Shown: positions 23,856 through 31,946 of the stretch, piece after piece
How the letters are laid out: each line of letters begins with the position of its first letter
Position numbering within the stretch: position 1 is the first letter of the stretch
Notes under the pieces: generated by a model
What the model was told of the DNA's origin: nothing
Databases searched by the model: none
Seen by the model: only the letters and a program-made list of their open reading frames with translations
Assembly (NCBI RefSeq): GCF_940670765.1
Contig: NZ_CALNVW010000011.1
Location: forward strand, 1 to 64,000
Source: Streptomyces sp. A 4/2
Lineage (GTDB): Bacteria > Actinomycetota > Actinomycetes > Streptomycetales > Streptomycetaceae
Direction of reading: 5' to 3'
DNA: 64,000 bases
Made by a program: the position numbers and the translations under genes

Positions 23856-24335
23856 TCACCACTCAGATCGATCGCATCCAACGACCGTCACCGGGTACTC
23901 GGATAAGTCCGCGTCCAACATGGCGAGTTGGCGGAAGCGTTTGTGGCAGCACGGTGCGGCTGCCAGCCCAAGAAAGGCCAGGTAGTTGTTGGAGGGGTGG
24001 CGTTCGTAGCGGTGGTTGAGTCTGCGGTAGCCGGTCAGCCACGACATGGTCCGCTCGATGACCCACCTGCGGCGGCCCAATCGTTCGCCGGACTCGATGC
24101 CCTCGCGGGCGATGCGGACGCCGATGCGTTTGCCCCATAACCATCGTCGCAAGTGAGGCACATCGTATGCCTTGTCCGCGTGCAGACGTTGAGGCTTGGA
24201 ATCGGCTGCGTGGGATTCGTATCCCATGTGGACATGGGACAGCGTCGGCTTCAGGGCAAGGCTGTCGTGGGTGTTGGCCGCGGAGAGTCCGACGCGAAGG
24301 GGCAGTACGTCCGTATCTGACAGGACGTACTGCCC
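23856..24335 (-). mobile_element. Second IS5-family transposase remnant
   Basis: On the minus strand the frame contains VLPLRVGLSAANTHDSLALK, RLHADKAYDVPHLRRWLWGK, RIAREGIESGERLGRRRWVI, ERTMSWLTGYRRLNHRYERH and NNYLAFLGLAAA. These are the middle and C-terminal DDE regions (D of HADKAYD, E of VIERT) of another IS5 subgroup. The N-terminal third is missing, so it is inactive. The open part from 24227 to 23856 could still encode about 123 residues. It ends about 20 bases past a 14-bp inverted repeat at 24299-24336. Confidence 0.8.
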
Positions 24336-24336
24336 C
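24299..24336. repeat. 14-bp inverted repeat with 10-base loop
   Basis: GGGGCAGTACGTCC and its exact complement flank GTATCTGACA. It coincides with the broken 5' edge of the IS remnant. It could be an old target or junction feature, or a terminator. Confidence 0.7.
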
Positions 24337-24529
24337 TTGATGAAGATCCGTATCGTCGGCCTTCCGGGCCCGGCCCGGGGCGTTGACGACCGCGTCGGCC
24401 CCGGCGTCGGCGACGAGCGCCGTGTACCCGTGGGCCGGAATAGGGGGGGGAGGACCCTCGTGCATCACCCCCGTAACGAAATGATCCGCTTCCTTGTGCG
24501 GGCCGCGTCCACGCCCGTGAAGTGGGCTG

Positions 24530-25870
24530 ATGCACTTTCCGACAGCAGGCGGTCCGTTCTTCCGCCACTTGCGCATGTGGCACGCCGTGGCGGCCTCCCT
24601 CGTAGCAGTGGCGGTGGTGGCGTTCCTCGTCCTTCGGCCGTCCGGCGGCGCGCGTGCGGTCCCGAACAGCCCCTGTCGGGCAGTCGATTCGGCGCGCGAG
24701 GCCACGCCCGCGACCCCCGACCTCGACGGGGACGGCTTCATCGATCTGGTGCACGAGATCTCCGAGACGGAGAATTTCGACCTGTTCGTCGTGCCCGGCT
24801 CCGAGCACGGTCCTGACCCCGACCGCACGACCGTCTTCGCCCACGACGACCTCGGTGTGCCGCACGACGTCCAGACGGGCGACGACCCGTTGCAGCCCAC
24901 GGTCGCCGACCTGGATGAGGACGGCCACGCCGACCTCGTCGTGAGCGGCGCCGCCCAGGTCCTGTGGGGAGGCCCCAAGGGCCCGCAGGTCGGCGGAGCG
25001 CACGGGCGTGTGCCACTGCCGGGCACCGGATACAACACCGCGCCGGTCGCCGGCGACTTCGACGGGGACGGCCACAGCGACCTCGCGGTGTTCAGGGACT
25101 CGAACGAGGCTCGGGAACTGGTCGTCCTCAAGGGACCGTTCAAGCGCTCCGGCGCCCCGGTCAGGACCGTGGAGATCCCCAGCCCGGTCCACGAGGGCGC
25201 GTCACCCGTACTGGTCGCCGGGGACGCGAACGACGACCGCTCCACCGATCTCGCGCTCTACGGCTCTCCGTGGGATCCGCCCCTGCTGTTCACCGGCGGC
25301 GCCCGTACCGCCGGCGGCCTGAGCAAGGAACCCGAGCGGCTGCCGGAGGGCGAGAACATCGTCTTCGGCGACTTCGACGGCGACGGGCGCCAGGACATCG
25401 CCATCGGTCGGAGCTTCGTCGACAGCTACGACGAGGTCGACACACCCCACCGGCGCGGCCAGGTCAGCGTCCGTTACGGGAAGGAGCCGGCGAAGTGGGT
25501 CACTATGGAAGGCGGTGACTTCAAGGAAGGCTTCGGCGCCAGGCTCGCCGTCGGGGACTTCAACGGCGATGGCTGCGACGACCTGGCCGTACAGCTCACC
25601 AAGAAGAAGGAGGCGGGGGACGCGCGGATCGAGGTGCTGCGGGGCGGCTCCGAGCACGGGCTCGGATCGAAACCCTGGCACTCCACCAAGCGGTCCGTGC
25701 CGGGTGACGACGGCCCCGATGGCGGCATGCTCTTCGCCGTCCACGACTGGGACGGCGACGGCCGCGCAGAGCTGGCCCTTCTCGGCGAGGACAGATGGTG
25801 GATCACCGACGGCACCGGCCGCGACGAGGCATCCTTCCCGGTCGCCCCCAGCAAGGATCAAGGTTCGTAG
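24530..25870 (+). CDS. FG-GAP/VCBS repeat protein, surface or secreted
   Basis: 446 residues. A hydrophobic N-terminal segment (MWHAVAASLVAVAVVAFLVL, near 16-35) is a signal or anchor. At least five repeats carry Ca2+-binding loops of the type DxDGDGxxDL: DLDGDGFIDLV, DLDEDGHADLV, DFDGDGHSDLA, DFDGDGRQDIA and DFNGDGCDDLA, with a final DWDGDGRAELA. They form a seven-bladed integrin-alpha-like propeller. Function is probably adhesion or ligand binding outside the cell. ATG 24530 or ATG 24575 could be the start; neither has a good ribosome-binding site. Confidence 0.88.
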   Translation: MHFPTAGGPFFRHLRMWHAVAASLVAVAVVAFLVLRPSGGARAVPNSPCRAVDSAREATPATPDLDGDGFIDLVHEISETENFDLFVVPGSEHGPDPDRTTVFAHDDLGVPHDVQTGDDPLQPTVADLDEDGHADLVVSGAAQVLWGGPKGPQVGGAHGRVPLPGTGYNTAPVAGDFDGDGHSDLAVFRDSNEARELVVLKGPFKRSGAPVRTVEIPSPVHEGASPVLVAGDANDDRSTDLALYGSPWDPPLLFTGGARTAGGLSKEPERLPEGENIVFGDFDGDGRQDIAIGRSFVDSYDEVDTPHRRGQVSVRYGKEPAKWVTMEGGDFKEGFGARLAVGDFNGDGCDDLAVQLTKKKEAGDARIEVLRGGSEHGLGSKPWHSTKRSVPGDDGPDGGMLFAVHDWDGDGRAELALLGEDRWWITDGTGRDEASFPVAPSKDQGS

Positions 25871-25939
25871 GCCCATGCTTGCTGTCCCGGGCACGTGGTC
25901 CCGGGCCCCGTAACGGGTACCGCTCGGCCGCCTCGGCGA

Positions 25940-26878
25940 TCAGGCCCTCCGGCAGAGCCGTCCAAGCCGCTCATGGGCGGTGAGGATCTCCTCAAGGACG
26001 AACGACGCATCCGCAGGCAGGCCGTCGCCATCGCGAACCGCTCCGGCGCAGACGACCAGGGCCTTCCAGAGCGCCCAGCCTTGTCCACGCTCCCAGGTCG
26101 CCTTGTCCACCCCTAGCCGATCGCGGAACGCGGCCCGGCTCCTGCCGGTCAGCATCGTCCAAGCGATCGACAGATCGCAGGCCGGGTCTCCGACTCCGCA
26201 GGTGCCGAAGTCGATGACGGCCGCGAGCGCACCGTCCTTCACCAGAAGGTTCCCCGAGGCCATGTCCCCGTGGAACCAGACTGGCTTACCGTCCCACGAG
26301 GCTCGCAACGCCCGTTCCCAGATCTCCCCGGCGGTATCGGTCCGGATCAGGCCGTCCAACGTCTCCAGCGCTGCACGGGCCCACCCGTCGTAGGTCGTCA
26401 GTGGTCCGCCGCGGAACCAATTGTGCAGTCCCGGGCCCGGTCCGCCTGCCGGGTCGATCCGCTGCAGGGACACGAGGAACGTCGCAAGGTCGATGGCGAA
26501 CGCCGTCATGTCCTCGACGACGGCACGGGCCGCAGGCTCGCCGCCGATCCACCGATAGACCGACCAGTTGTGCGGAAAGCTCTCATCAGGCAGGCCTCTG
26601 GCCAGCGGAACCGGGACCTCCAACGGCAGCGCGGGTGCGAGCACCGGCAGCCACCGGTGCTCCTTCTCCACCGCCAGCGCGTACTCCTCGGCAGTCGGTA
26701 GCCGCACCAGCATCTCGTCACCGAGACGAAAGGTGCAGTTGTCCCAACCCTGCGCATCGACCGGCCGGACGTCGAGATCGGACCACTGCGGGAACTGCGC
26801 GGCGATCAACCTGCCCGCCACCGCGGCGTCGACTGGTTTCCGGTCCGGCAACGGCAAAACCTCGGGCATCTCGTTCAT
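25940..26878 (-). CDS. Aminoglycoside phosphotransferase family kinase
   Basis: 312 residues from ATG 26878. The kinase-like fold is complete: GWDNCTFRLGDEMLVRLP, the catalytic loop WFHGDMASGNLLV, and IDFGTCGVGDPACDL with the metal-binding Asp. The family phosphorylates aminoglycosides, macrolides or cellular metabolites such as choline. The APH fold alone does not show that this confers resistance. It stands alone between the FG-GAP gene and a 474-base gap. Confidence 0.88.
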   Translation of the reverse strand: MNEMPEVLPLPDRKPVDAAVAGRLIAAQFPQWSDLDVRPVDAQGWDNCTFRLGDEMLVRLPTAEEYALAVEKEHRWLPVLAPALPLEVPVPLARGLPDESFPHNWSVYRWIGGEPAARAVVEDMTAFAIDLATFLVSLQRIDPAGGPGPGLHNWFRGGPLTTYDGWARAALETLDGLIRTDTAGEIWERALRASWDGKPVWFHGDMASGNLLVKDGALAAVIDFGTCGVGDPACDLSIAWTMLTGRSRAAFRDRLGVDKATWERGQGWALWKALVVCAGAVRDGDGLPADASFVLEEILTAHERLGRLCRRA

Positions 26879-27352
26879 CGGAGGCGACCGTACGAGGCCT
26901 CATCAGATCACCACAAGCGATTTCCGATCGCCCCGAACTCGGTCCGGGAACTGTCCGTCCCTCGGCCCGAGCCACCTCGAAGCAACGCACCCCAGGCCGC
27001 TGCCCCCGGCAAACGCCACGTTGACGACGCTTCGCATTGCCTGTGACCTGGTGGAAATCTTCCCGGTCGGAGGCGGGGTCGCAGTGTGTCGAGTGCGGCA
27101 TCGTCGATGGCCGGGAGCAGGTCATAGCGAGGCCGTCAAGACCCGTGATCTGTAGTTGAGTTCGGCGGAGGTGGGTCGCCTTCGGTCGTACGGCCGGGGG
27201 CTGATCTGAACAGTCCGGTGCGGGCCCCCGCGTGCGGTACGGTGACGGAGTCATCACGCTCCGCGCATGCAGCTGTTGCGCGAGGCGGCCCCCGGCGGTG
27301 CTACAACACCAACCGAGGGCCTTCACTACCAGTGGAAGTGGACCCACCGGAA
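26879..27352. other. 474-base region without a recognisable gene
   Basis: The base composition is less G/C-biased than neighbouring genes. Short open frames on either strand show no family signature. It probably contains the promoters of the divergent kinase and HTH genes. Confidence 0.45.
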
Positions 27353-28360
27353 ATGCTTCGGCATGTTATCGCGCCGTCCGGGCGCTACACGAAGGCGTCG
27401 CACGACGTCGTACGTCATCCGCGTCTGAGCAGCGACGCGAAGATTCTGCTCCTGTACATCCAGGGCCTCCCCGAGGGTGCCGCCCATCAGCCCCTCGGTG
27501 AACTCGCGCAGCGGCTCGGGATCAAGGGTCGTGCCTTCCAGAAGGCCAAGGGCCAACTGGTCGAGCACGGTTACGTCCATGAGTGGCGCAGCCAGAACGA
27601 TCGAGGGCGCTGGGTCACCGAACAGCTCCTGACCAACCTGCCGTTGACGGCGCATCAGGCATTGGGCTTACGAGAGGCCGACGATGCGCCGGTCACCGGC
27701 CCGGCGGCTCCGAGTGCGCACATTCCGGCCGTCGGTGCGCCGAGGGGTCGGGTGGCCGGTGGCTATGAACCAGTAGAAGAACACTGTGAGAAGACCACTC
27801 CCCACCCACCCTCCGAAGCGGTTGCGGCCGGAAGGCCGGTTGTGGTGGAGGAGCCTGCTCCCGTACCAGGTCCCGAACTCGCCGCTGCCGAGGCTGTGTT
27901 GCTTTCGCTGCGGCACTCGAACCGTGAATTGCACCTGGGTGTGCGCGAGGCCCGCGCCTTGGCGGCCGATGCCGCCCAGTGGCTGCTGCGCGGAGTTCCG
28001 GCATCGGACCTGCGACGCGTCCTGCTGGCCGAACTCCCCGCGGACGGCGTGCGTTCGGCGGTCGGCTTCCTGCGTCACCGTCTGGTGCAGAAGCTCCCCG
28101 GCGCCTCTCCGCCGGTCGCCTCCGGCGTGCCCCAGGCCTCCGCCGGACTGATCACCTGCGAAGGGCCAGGCGATGACCACGCCTTCCGCCCGGTGGGCGG
28201 CGAGACCGTATGCCCCGCTTGCCGCCGGGCCGCCACGCTCGCCGAGCAGCGACACCCCCAGTGGGGCACTGCTGCCGAGCCGCCCTCGCGCAGGCCGTGG
28301 CGGGAACGGCTGGCCGTGATCAACGCGCAGTCTGGGCGGGGGCTGCTGGACGGTGGCTGA
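27353..28360 (+). CDS. Helix-turn-helix protein of the actinobacterial accessory type
   Basis: 335 residues from ATG 27353; a longer start cannot be excluded because the ribosome-binding site is weak. A winged-helix DNA-binding part occupies roughly residues 10-95 (VVRHPRLSSDAKILLLYIQG, LGELAQRLGIKGRAFQKAK, LVEHGYVHEWR), similar to replication-initiator or phage-type regulators. A variable Pro/Ala linker and a C-terminal helical part with a CEGPGDDHAF..C..C motif (VCPACRRA, possibly zinc-binding) follow. Such genes are common in Streptomyces accessory DNA. The role is unknown. Confidence 0.75.
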   Translation: MLRHVIAPSGRYTKASHDVVRHPRLSSDAKILLLYIQGLPEGAAHQPLGELAQRLGIKGRAFQKAKGQLVEHGYVHEWRSQNDRGRWVTEQLLTNLPLTAHQALGLREADDAPVTGPAAPSAHIPAVGAPRGRVAGGYEPVEEHCEKTTPHPPSEAVAAGRPVVVEEPAPVPGPELAAAEAVLLSLRHSNRELHLGVREARALAADAAQWLLRGVPASDLRRVLLAELPADGVRSAVGFLRHRLVQKLPGASPPVASGVPQASAGLITCEGPGDDHAFRPVGGETVCPACRRAATLAEQRHPQWGTAAEPPSRRPWRERLAVINAQSGRGLLDGG

Positions 28361-28364
28361 CCGG

Positions 28365-28385
28365 CAGCCCCCGCAGCAGGGGCTG
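28365..28385 (+). terminator. Hairpin after the HTH gene
   Basis: CAGCCCC (28365-28371) pairs with GGGGCTG (28379-28385) over a 7-base loop, five bases after the HTH gene's stop codon. Confidence 0.5.
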
Positions 28386-28457
28386 CGAGACGACAGCTGA
28401 CCGGCCCCCGCTGCCCGGCCTGCTCGACGTCGGCTGCCCGGCCCCGGACGGGTGGAC

Positions 28458-28483
28458 GGACCTGTCCAGGGCCGGGCAGGTCC
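28458..28483 (-). terminator. Hairpin at the 3' end of the phosphosugar mutase gene
   Basis: GGACCTG (28458-28464) pairs with CAGGTCC (28477-28483) and abuts the mutase stop codon. It faces the HTH gene hairpin at 28365. Confidence 0.45.
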
Positions 28484-30126
28484 TAAAGGCCCGCCGCCCG
28501 CGACAGGTCCGTCTTGATCGCCGCGAGGATGGTCTCCGCGTGCGTACGGGCCTCCGCCACCCCGGCGGTGTCGGCGACCGGGAGGACGACCTCCAGGTAG
28601 CACTTGATCTTGGGCTCGGTGCCGCTCGGGCGGACGATCACGCGGGCGCCGTCCAGGTGGTAGCGCAGCCCGTCCGTGGGCGGCAGCTGTTCCGTGCCCT
28701 CGTTCAGGTCCTCGGCCGTGATGACCGCGAGCCCGGCCAGTTCGGTCGGCGGGTGCTCGCGGAGCCTGCGCATCGCGTCCGAGATGACCGACAGGTCGTC
28801 GACGCGTACCGAGAGCTGGTCGGTGGCGTGCAGCCCGTGCTGGACGGCGAGTTCGTCGAGCAGGTCGAGGAGCGTACGGCCCTCGGCCTTCAGCTCCGAC
28901 GCCAGTTCGGCGACCAGCAGGGCGGCGGTGATGCCGTCCTTGTCGCGTACGCCGTCGGGGTCGACGCAGTAGCCGAGCGCCTCCTCGTACCCGTACCGCA
29001 GGCCCTCGACGCGGGCGATCCACTTGAAACCGGTCAGCGTCTCCTCGTACGGGAGCGAGGCCGCGTCGGCGATCCGGCCCAGCAGGGACGACGAGACGAT
29101 CGACTCGGCGAAGACGCCGGTGGCGCCCCGGCGGACCAGGTGCGCGGCGAGCAGCGCGCCGAGTTCGTCGCCGCGCAGCATCCGCCAGTCACCGTCGTAC
29201 GGAACGGCCACGGCGCAGCGGTCGGCGTCCGGGTCGTTGGCGATGATCAGGTCGGGCTCGGCGCGGCGGGCGGTCGCGAAGGAGAGGTCCATCGCGCCCG
29301 GTTCCTCCGGGTTGGGGAAGGCGACGGTCGGGAACGCCGGGTCGGGCTCGGCCTGTTCGGCGACGAGCACCGGCCCGGGGAAGCCCGCCCGCGCGAACGC
29401 GGCGAGCAGCGTCTCCGTGCCGACCCCGTGCATCGCCGTGTACACGACGCGGGCGGTGCGGGGGGACCCGGCGGTCAGTACCGCGTCCGTGCGCGCCAGG
29501 TACGCCTCCAGGACGTCGTCCCCGAGGGTCTCCCAGCCGCTCTCCGGGCGCGGCACGTCGTGCAGGCTCCGTACGGCGTCGATGGCGGCGGCGATCCCGA
29601 GGTCGGCCGGGGGCACGATCTGGGAGCCGTCGCCGAGGTAGACCTTGTAGCCGTTGTCACGCGGCGGGTTGTGGCTCGCGGTGACCTCGACGCCCGCGAC
29701 CGCGCCGAGGTGGCGTATGGCGAAGGCCAGTACGGGGGTGGGCAGCGGGCGGGGGAGTACCGCGGCGCGCAGGCCCGCGCCGGTCATGACGGCGGCGGTG
29801 TCCCTGGCGAAGTCGGCGGACTTGTACCGGGCGTCGTACCCGATGACGACCAGGCCGCCCGCCTGGCCCTGGGCCTTGAGGTACGCGGCGAGACCGGCGG
29901 CGGCCCGGATGACCACGGACCGGTTCATCCGCATCGGACCCGCGCCCAGCTCGCCCCGCAGGCCGGCCGTGCCGAACTGGAGGGTGCCGCCGAAGCGGGC
30001 CGCGAGTTCGGTGGTGTCCCCGGAGGAGGCGGTCTCGATGAGCTTGGCGAGCTCGTCGCGGGTGTCGCTGTCGGGGTCCTCGGCGTGCCAGGTCTTGGCA
30101 CGGGCGATCAGGTCCTGCTGCTGCAC
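28483..30126 (-). CDS. Phospho-sugar mutase (phosphomannomutase/phosphopentomutase type)
   Basis: 547 residues from GTG 30126, chosen over GTG 30150 because GAAAGG lies 8 bases before it. The active-site serine is in VTASHNPPRDNG, the Mg2+-binding loop is DPDADRCAVA, and the sugar-specificity and phosphate-binding segments are present (GGHPNxEP is replaced by VAFPNPEEPGAMDL; the C-terminal RPSGTEPKIKCYLE). The family interconverts sugar 1- and 6-phosphates (or ribose 1/5-phosphate). Position beside PNP suggests a phosphopentomutase-like role in nucleoside salvage, but this is inference. Confidence 0.93.
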   Translation of the reverse strand: MQQQDLIARAKTWHAEDPDSDTRDELAKLIETASSGDTTELAARFGGTLQFGTAGLRGELGAGPMRMNRSVVIRAAAGLAAYLKAQGQAGGLVVIGYDARYKSADFARDTAAVMTGAGLRAAVLPRPLPTPVLAFAIRHLGAVAGVEVTASHNPPRDNGYKVYLGDGSQIVPPADLGIAAAIDAVRSLHDVPRPESGWETLGDDVLEAYLARTDAVLTAGSPRTARVVYTAMHGVGTETLLAAFARAGFPGPVLVAEQAEPDPAFPTVAFPNPEEPGAMDLSFATARRAEPDLIIANDPDADRCAVAVPYDGDWRMLRGDELGALLAAHLVRRGATGVFAESIVSSSLLGRIADAASLPYEETLTGFKWIARVEGLRYGYEEALGYCVDPDGVRDKDGITAALLVAELASELKAEGRTLLDLLDELAVQHGLHATDQLSVRVDDLSVISDAMRRLREHPPTELAGLAVITAEDLNEGTEQLPPTDGLRYHLDGARVIVRPSGTEPKIKCYLEVVLPVADTAGVAEARTHAETILAAIKTDLSRAAGL

Positions 30127-30161
30127 GGTGGTCTGCCTTTCGTTCCTCACGGCGGTGGGGT

Positions 30162-30245
30162 GGGGCTCTGCCCCCGGCCCCCGCTTCTCAAGCGCGGAAT
30201 CAAGCCCCTCCGGCGTCTGAGGAGCGGGGTCAGGGGCGGAGCCCC
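30162..30245. repeat. Extragenic palindromic repeat, Streptomyces type
   Basis: GGGGCTCTGCCCCC, CCCGCTTCTCAA, AAGCCCCTCCGGCG and CTGAGGAGCGGGG run through the 130 bases between PNP and the mutase and end in GGGGCGGAGCCCC, forming a large imperfect hairpin. A related element lies at 47682-47770. Such elements are common between Streptomyces genes and may stop transcription. Confidence 0.6.
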
Positions 30246-30257
30246 GGTCCGGACGGG

Positions 30258-31079
30258 TCAGATCCGCTCCAGCACGCGCCCGAGCAGTGACCCCATCCGC
30301 ACGGCCGAGTCGCGCCCGGCCTGCAGTACCTCTTCGTGGTTGAGCGGTTCGCCGCTCAACCCGGCCGCCAGGTTCGTCACCAGCGAGATGCCGAGCACCT
30401 CCGCGCCCGCCTCGCGGGCGGCGATCGCCTCCAGCACCGTGGACATCCCGACCAGGTCGCCGCCCATCACCCGGACCATGTTGATCTCGGCGGGCGTCTC
30501 GTAGTGCGGGCCGGGGAACTGGACGTACACGCCCTCTTCCAGCGTCTCGTCGACCTCTTTGCAGAGCGCGCGCAGCCGCGGCGAGTACAGGTCGGTGAGG
30601 TCCACGAAGTTCGCGCCGACGATCGGCGAGGTGGCCGTCAGGTTGATGTGGTCACTGATGAGGACCGGCTGGCCGGGGCGCATGCCGGGGCGCAGGCCGC
30701 CGCAGCCGTTCGTCAGGACGACCGTCTTGCAGCCTGCCGCGACCGCCGTACGGACGCCGTGCGAGACCGCGGCGACGCCACGGCCCTCGTAGTAATGGGT
30801 GCGGCCCAGGAAGACCAGCGCGCGCTTGTCGCCGATGGCGTACGAGCGGATCCTGCCGCCGTGGCCCTCGACCGCCGGCGGGGGGAACCCGGGCAGCTCG
30901 GTGACGGCGAAGTCGGCCTCGGGGGTGCCGAGCGCGTCGACGGCCGGGGCCCAGCCGGAGCCCATCACGAGGGCGACGTCGTGGGTCTCTGCGCCGGTGA
31001 GCTCACGCAGGCGCGTGGCGGCGGCGTCGGCGGCGGCGTACGGGTCGCCCTTGATGTCCGGATTAACTGAAGCGTTCAC
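30258..31079 (-). CDS. Purine nucleoside phosphorylase
   Basis: 273 residues from GTG 31079. It is a trimeric (class II) [40 protein letters not shown], the phosphate-site [10 protein letters not shown] and the base-site [12 protein letters not shown] and [11 protein letters not shown]. It splits purine (deoxy)nucleosides with phosphate to base and (deoxy)ribose-1-phosphate in the cytosol. The mutase gene downstream, 131 bases away, can feed the pentose-phosphate into metabolism, and deoC at the left of this window would take the deoxy form further. The same operator-like palindrome lies upstream of both. Confidence 0.94.
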   Translation of the reverse strand: MNASVNPDIKGDPYAAADAAATRLRELTGAETHDVALVMGSGWAPAVDALGTPEADFAVTELPGFPPPAVEGHGGRIRSYAIGDKRALVFLGRTHYYEGRGVAAVSHGVRTAVAAGCKTVVLTNGCGGLRPGMRPGQPVLISDHINLTATSPIVGANFVDLTDLYSPRLRALCKEVDETLEEGVYVQFPGPHYETPAEINMVRVMGGDLVGMSTVLEAIAAREAGAEVLGISLVTNLAAGLSGEPLNHEEVLQAGRDSAVRMGSLLGRVLERI

Positions 31080-31104
31080 GCCGATGAGGGTAACCGCTCT
31101 CGCC

Positions 31105-31116
31105 CTACGCGCGTAG
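31105..31116. promoter_or_regulatory. Palindromic operator candidate before PNP
   Basis: CTACGCGCGTAG lies 26 bases upstream of the PNP start. It is identical to the palindrome before deoC at 4809, and the shared sequence extends two bases on one side (ATCTACGCGCGTAG). It is a probable regulator site of the nucleoside salvage genes. Confidence 0.6.
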
Positions 31117-31203
31117 ATGTCTCGGTGAACGGAGTTGCGATCGTTGTCTTGTCGTTTCCGACGAAGAGCCGCCGCGGAGGGCGGCGGGGGTGGCCGTCCG
31201 CGC

Positions 31204-31641
31204 TCAGCAGGGGCGCTTGCGCAGTTCCATCACATAGTCGTGGGGTGCGCCCGCGGATTCGGCGGCATCGGCCAGCTCGCCCAGGTAGCGCGCCGACGGC
31301 AGCCCGCCCTCGTACCCGTTCAGGACGTAGATCCAGACGGGCTCCTCGCCCTCCAGGGTGTCCACCCGGACCCGCATCCGCCGGTAGATGTCGAGCCCGA
31401 CGCCCTCCCAGCGGTCCATCGAGTCCTCGTCCATCGGGGCGAGGTCGTAGAGGGCGACGAAGACCTGGGAACGCGGGGCCTCCACCAGGGTGGCGAGTGC
31501 GCCTTCCCAGCCCATCTGCTCCCCGCCGAAGGTCAGCCGCCAGCCGTTGAGCCAGCCGGTGCCGCGCAGCGGGGAGTGCGGGGCGCGGCGCGTCATCAGC
31601 CGCGCGTCGAGGTTGCCGGCGTACGCGGCGTAGAGCGACAT
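31204..31641 (-). CDS. Gamma-glutamylcyclotransferase-like protein
   Basis: 145 residues from ATG 31641. The N-terminal [12 protein letters not shown] corresponds to the YGSN-type substrate-binding loop of the family; the catalytic Glu is likely in [40 protein letters not shown] segment follows as in GGCT-fold proteins. These enzymes cyclise gamma-glutamyl amides to 5-oxoproline; close actinobacterial members have not been assigned a substrate. It stands alone between PNP and lpdA. Confidence 0.82.
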   Translation of the reverse strand: MSLYAAYAGNLDARLMTRRAPHSPLRGTGWLNGWRLTFGGEQMGWEGALATLVEAPRSQVFVALYDLAPMDEDSMDRWEGVGLDIYRRMRVRVDTLEGEEPVWIYVLNGYEGGLPSARYLGELADAAESAGAPHDYVMELRKRPC

Positions 31642-31677
31642 GGTGTCGAGGGTACGACAGTGGCATTTTGTGGCCGG

Positions 31678-31798
31678 GTCACTTCGCCGTACGGGATCCC
31701 CGACGGCCTCGGTCACTTGGCCGTACGGGTGTCCGGGGACCCGGGGCCGCTTCGTCGTACGGGCCGTTCGGGAACCCGAGGTCACTTCGCCGTACGGG
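31678..31798. repeat. Four 18-bp repeats at a 34-bp period
   Basis: GTCACTTCGCCGTACGGG-like copies start at 31678, 31712, 31746 and 31781, separated by non-identical 16-17 base spacers. They precede the lpdA start by ~150 bases. Copies 1 and 4 are identical over the 18 bases; copy 3 is the most divergent (GCCGCTTCGTCGTACGGG). Confidence 0.8.
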
Positions 31799-31946
31799 CC
31801 CCCGGGGGCCCGCTGGGAGCCCCCGGGGTGAAGCATCTTGAAGAGTGCGGGACAATGAAGCACGTACTGCATTCCCCGGGGGCTCCCCCCGGACCCCCGG
31901 CCGGGGCGGCAGTGCGGCCGGGGTGACAACGCGAGGCGGATTTTTC

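Noticed and set aside
24441..24450. Poly-G tract before the FG-GAP gene as a phase-variation switch
   Set aside because: Eight G in a row in non-coding DNA with no overlap to a start codon or known promoter spacing; no evidence for function.
23863..25245. Long open frame on the minus strand across the IS remnant and FG-GAP gene
   Set aside because: It is antisense to the FG-GAP gene; its codons lack G/C third-position bias and show no domain beyond the transposase fragment.
25940..26878. Antibiotic resistance gene
   Set aside because: The APH fold alone does not show resistance; many chromosomal members phosphorylate metabolites. Listed as a family member only.
31678..31798. CRISPR-like array
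   Set aside because: Repeats are 18 bp and degenerate, spacers only 16-17 bp, there are four copies and no cas genes; a regulatory repeat array fits better.
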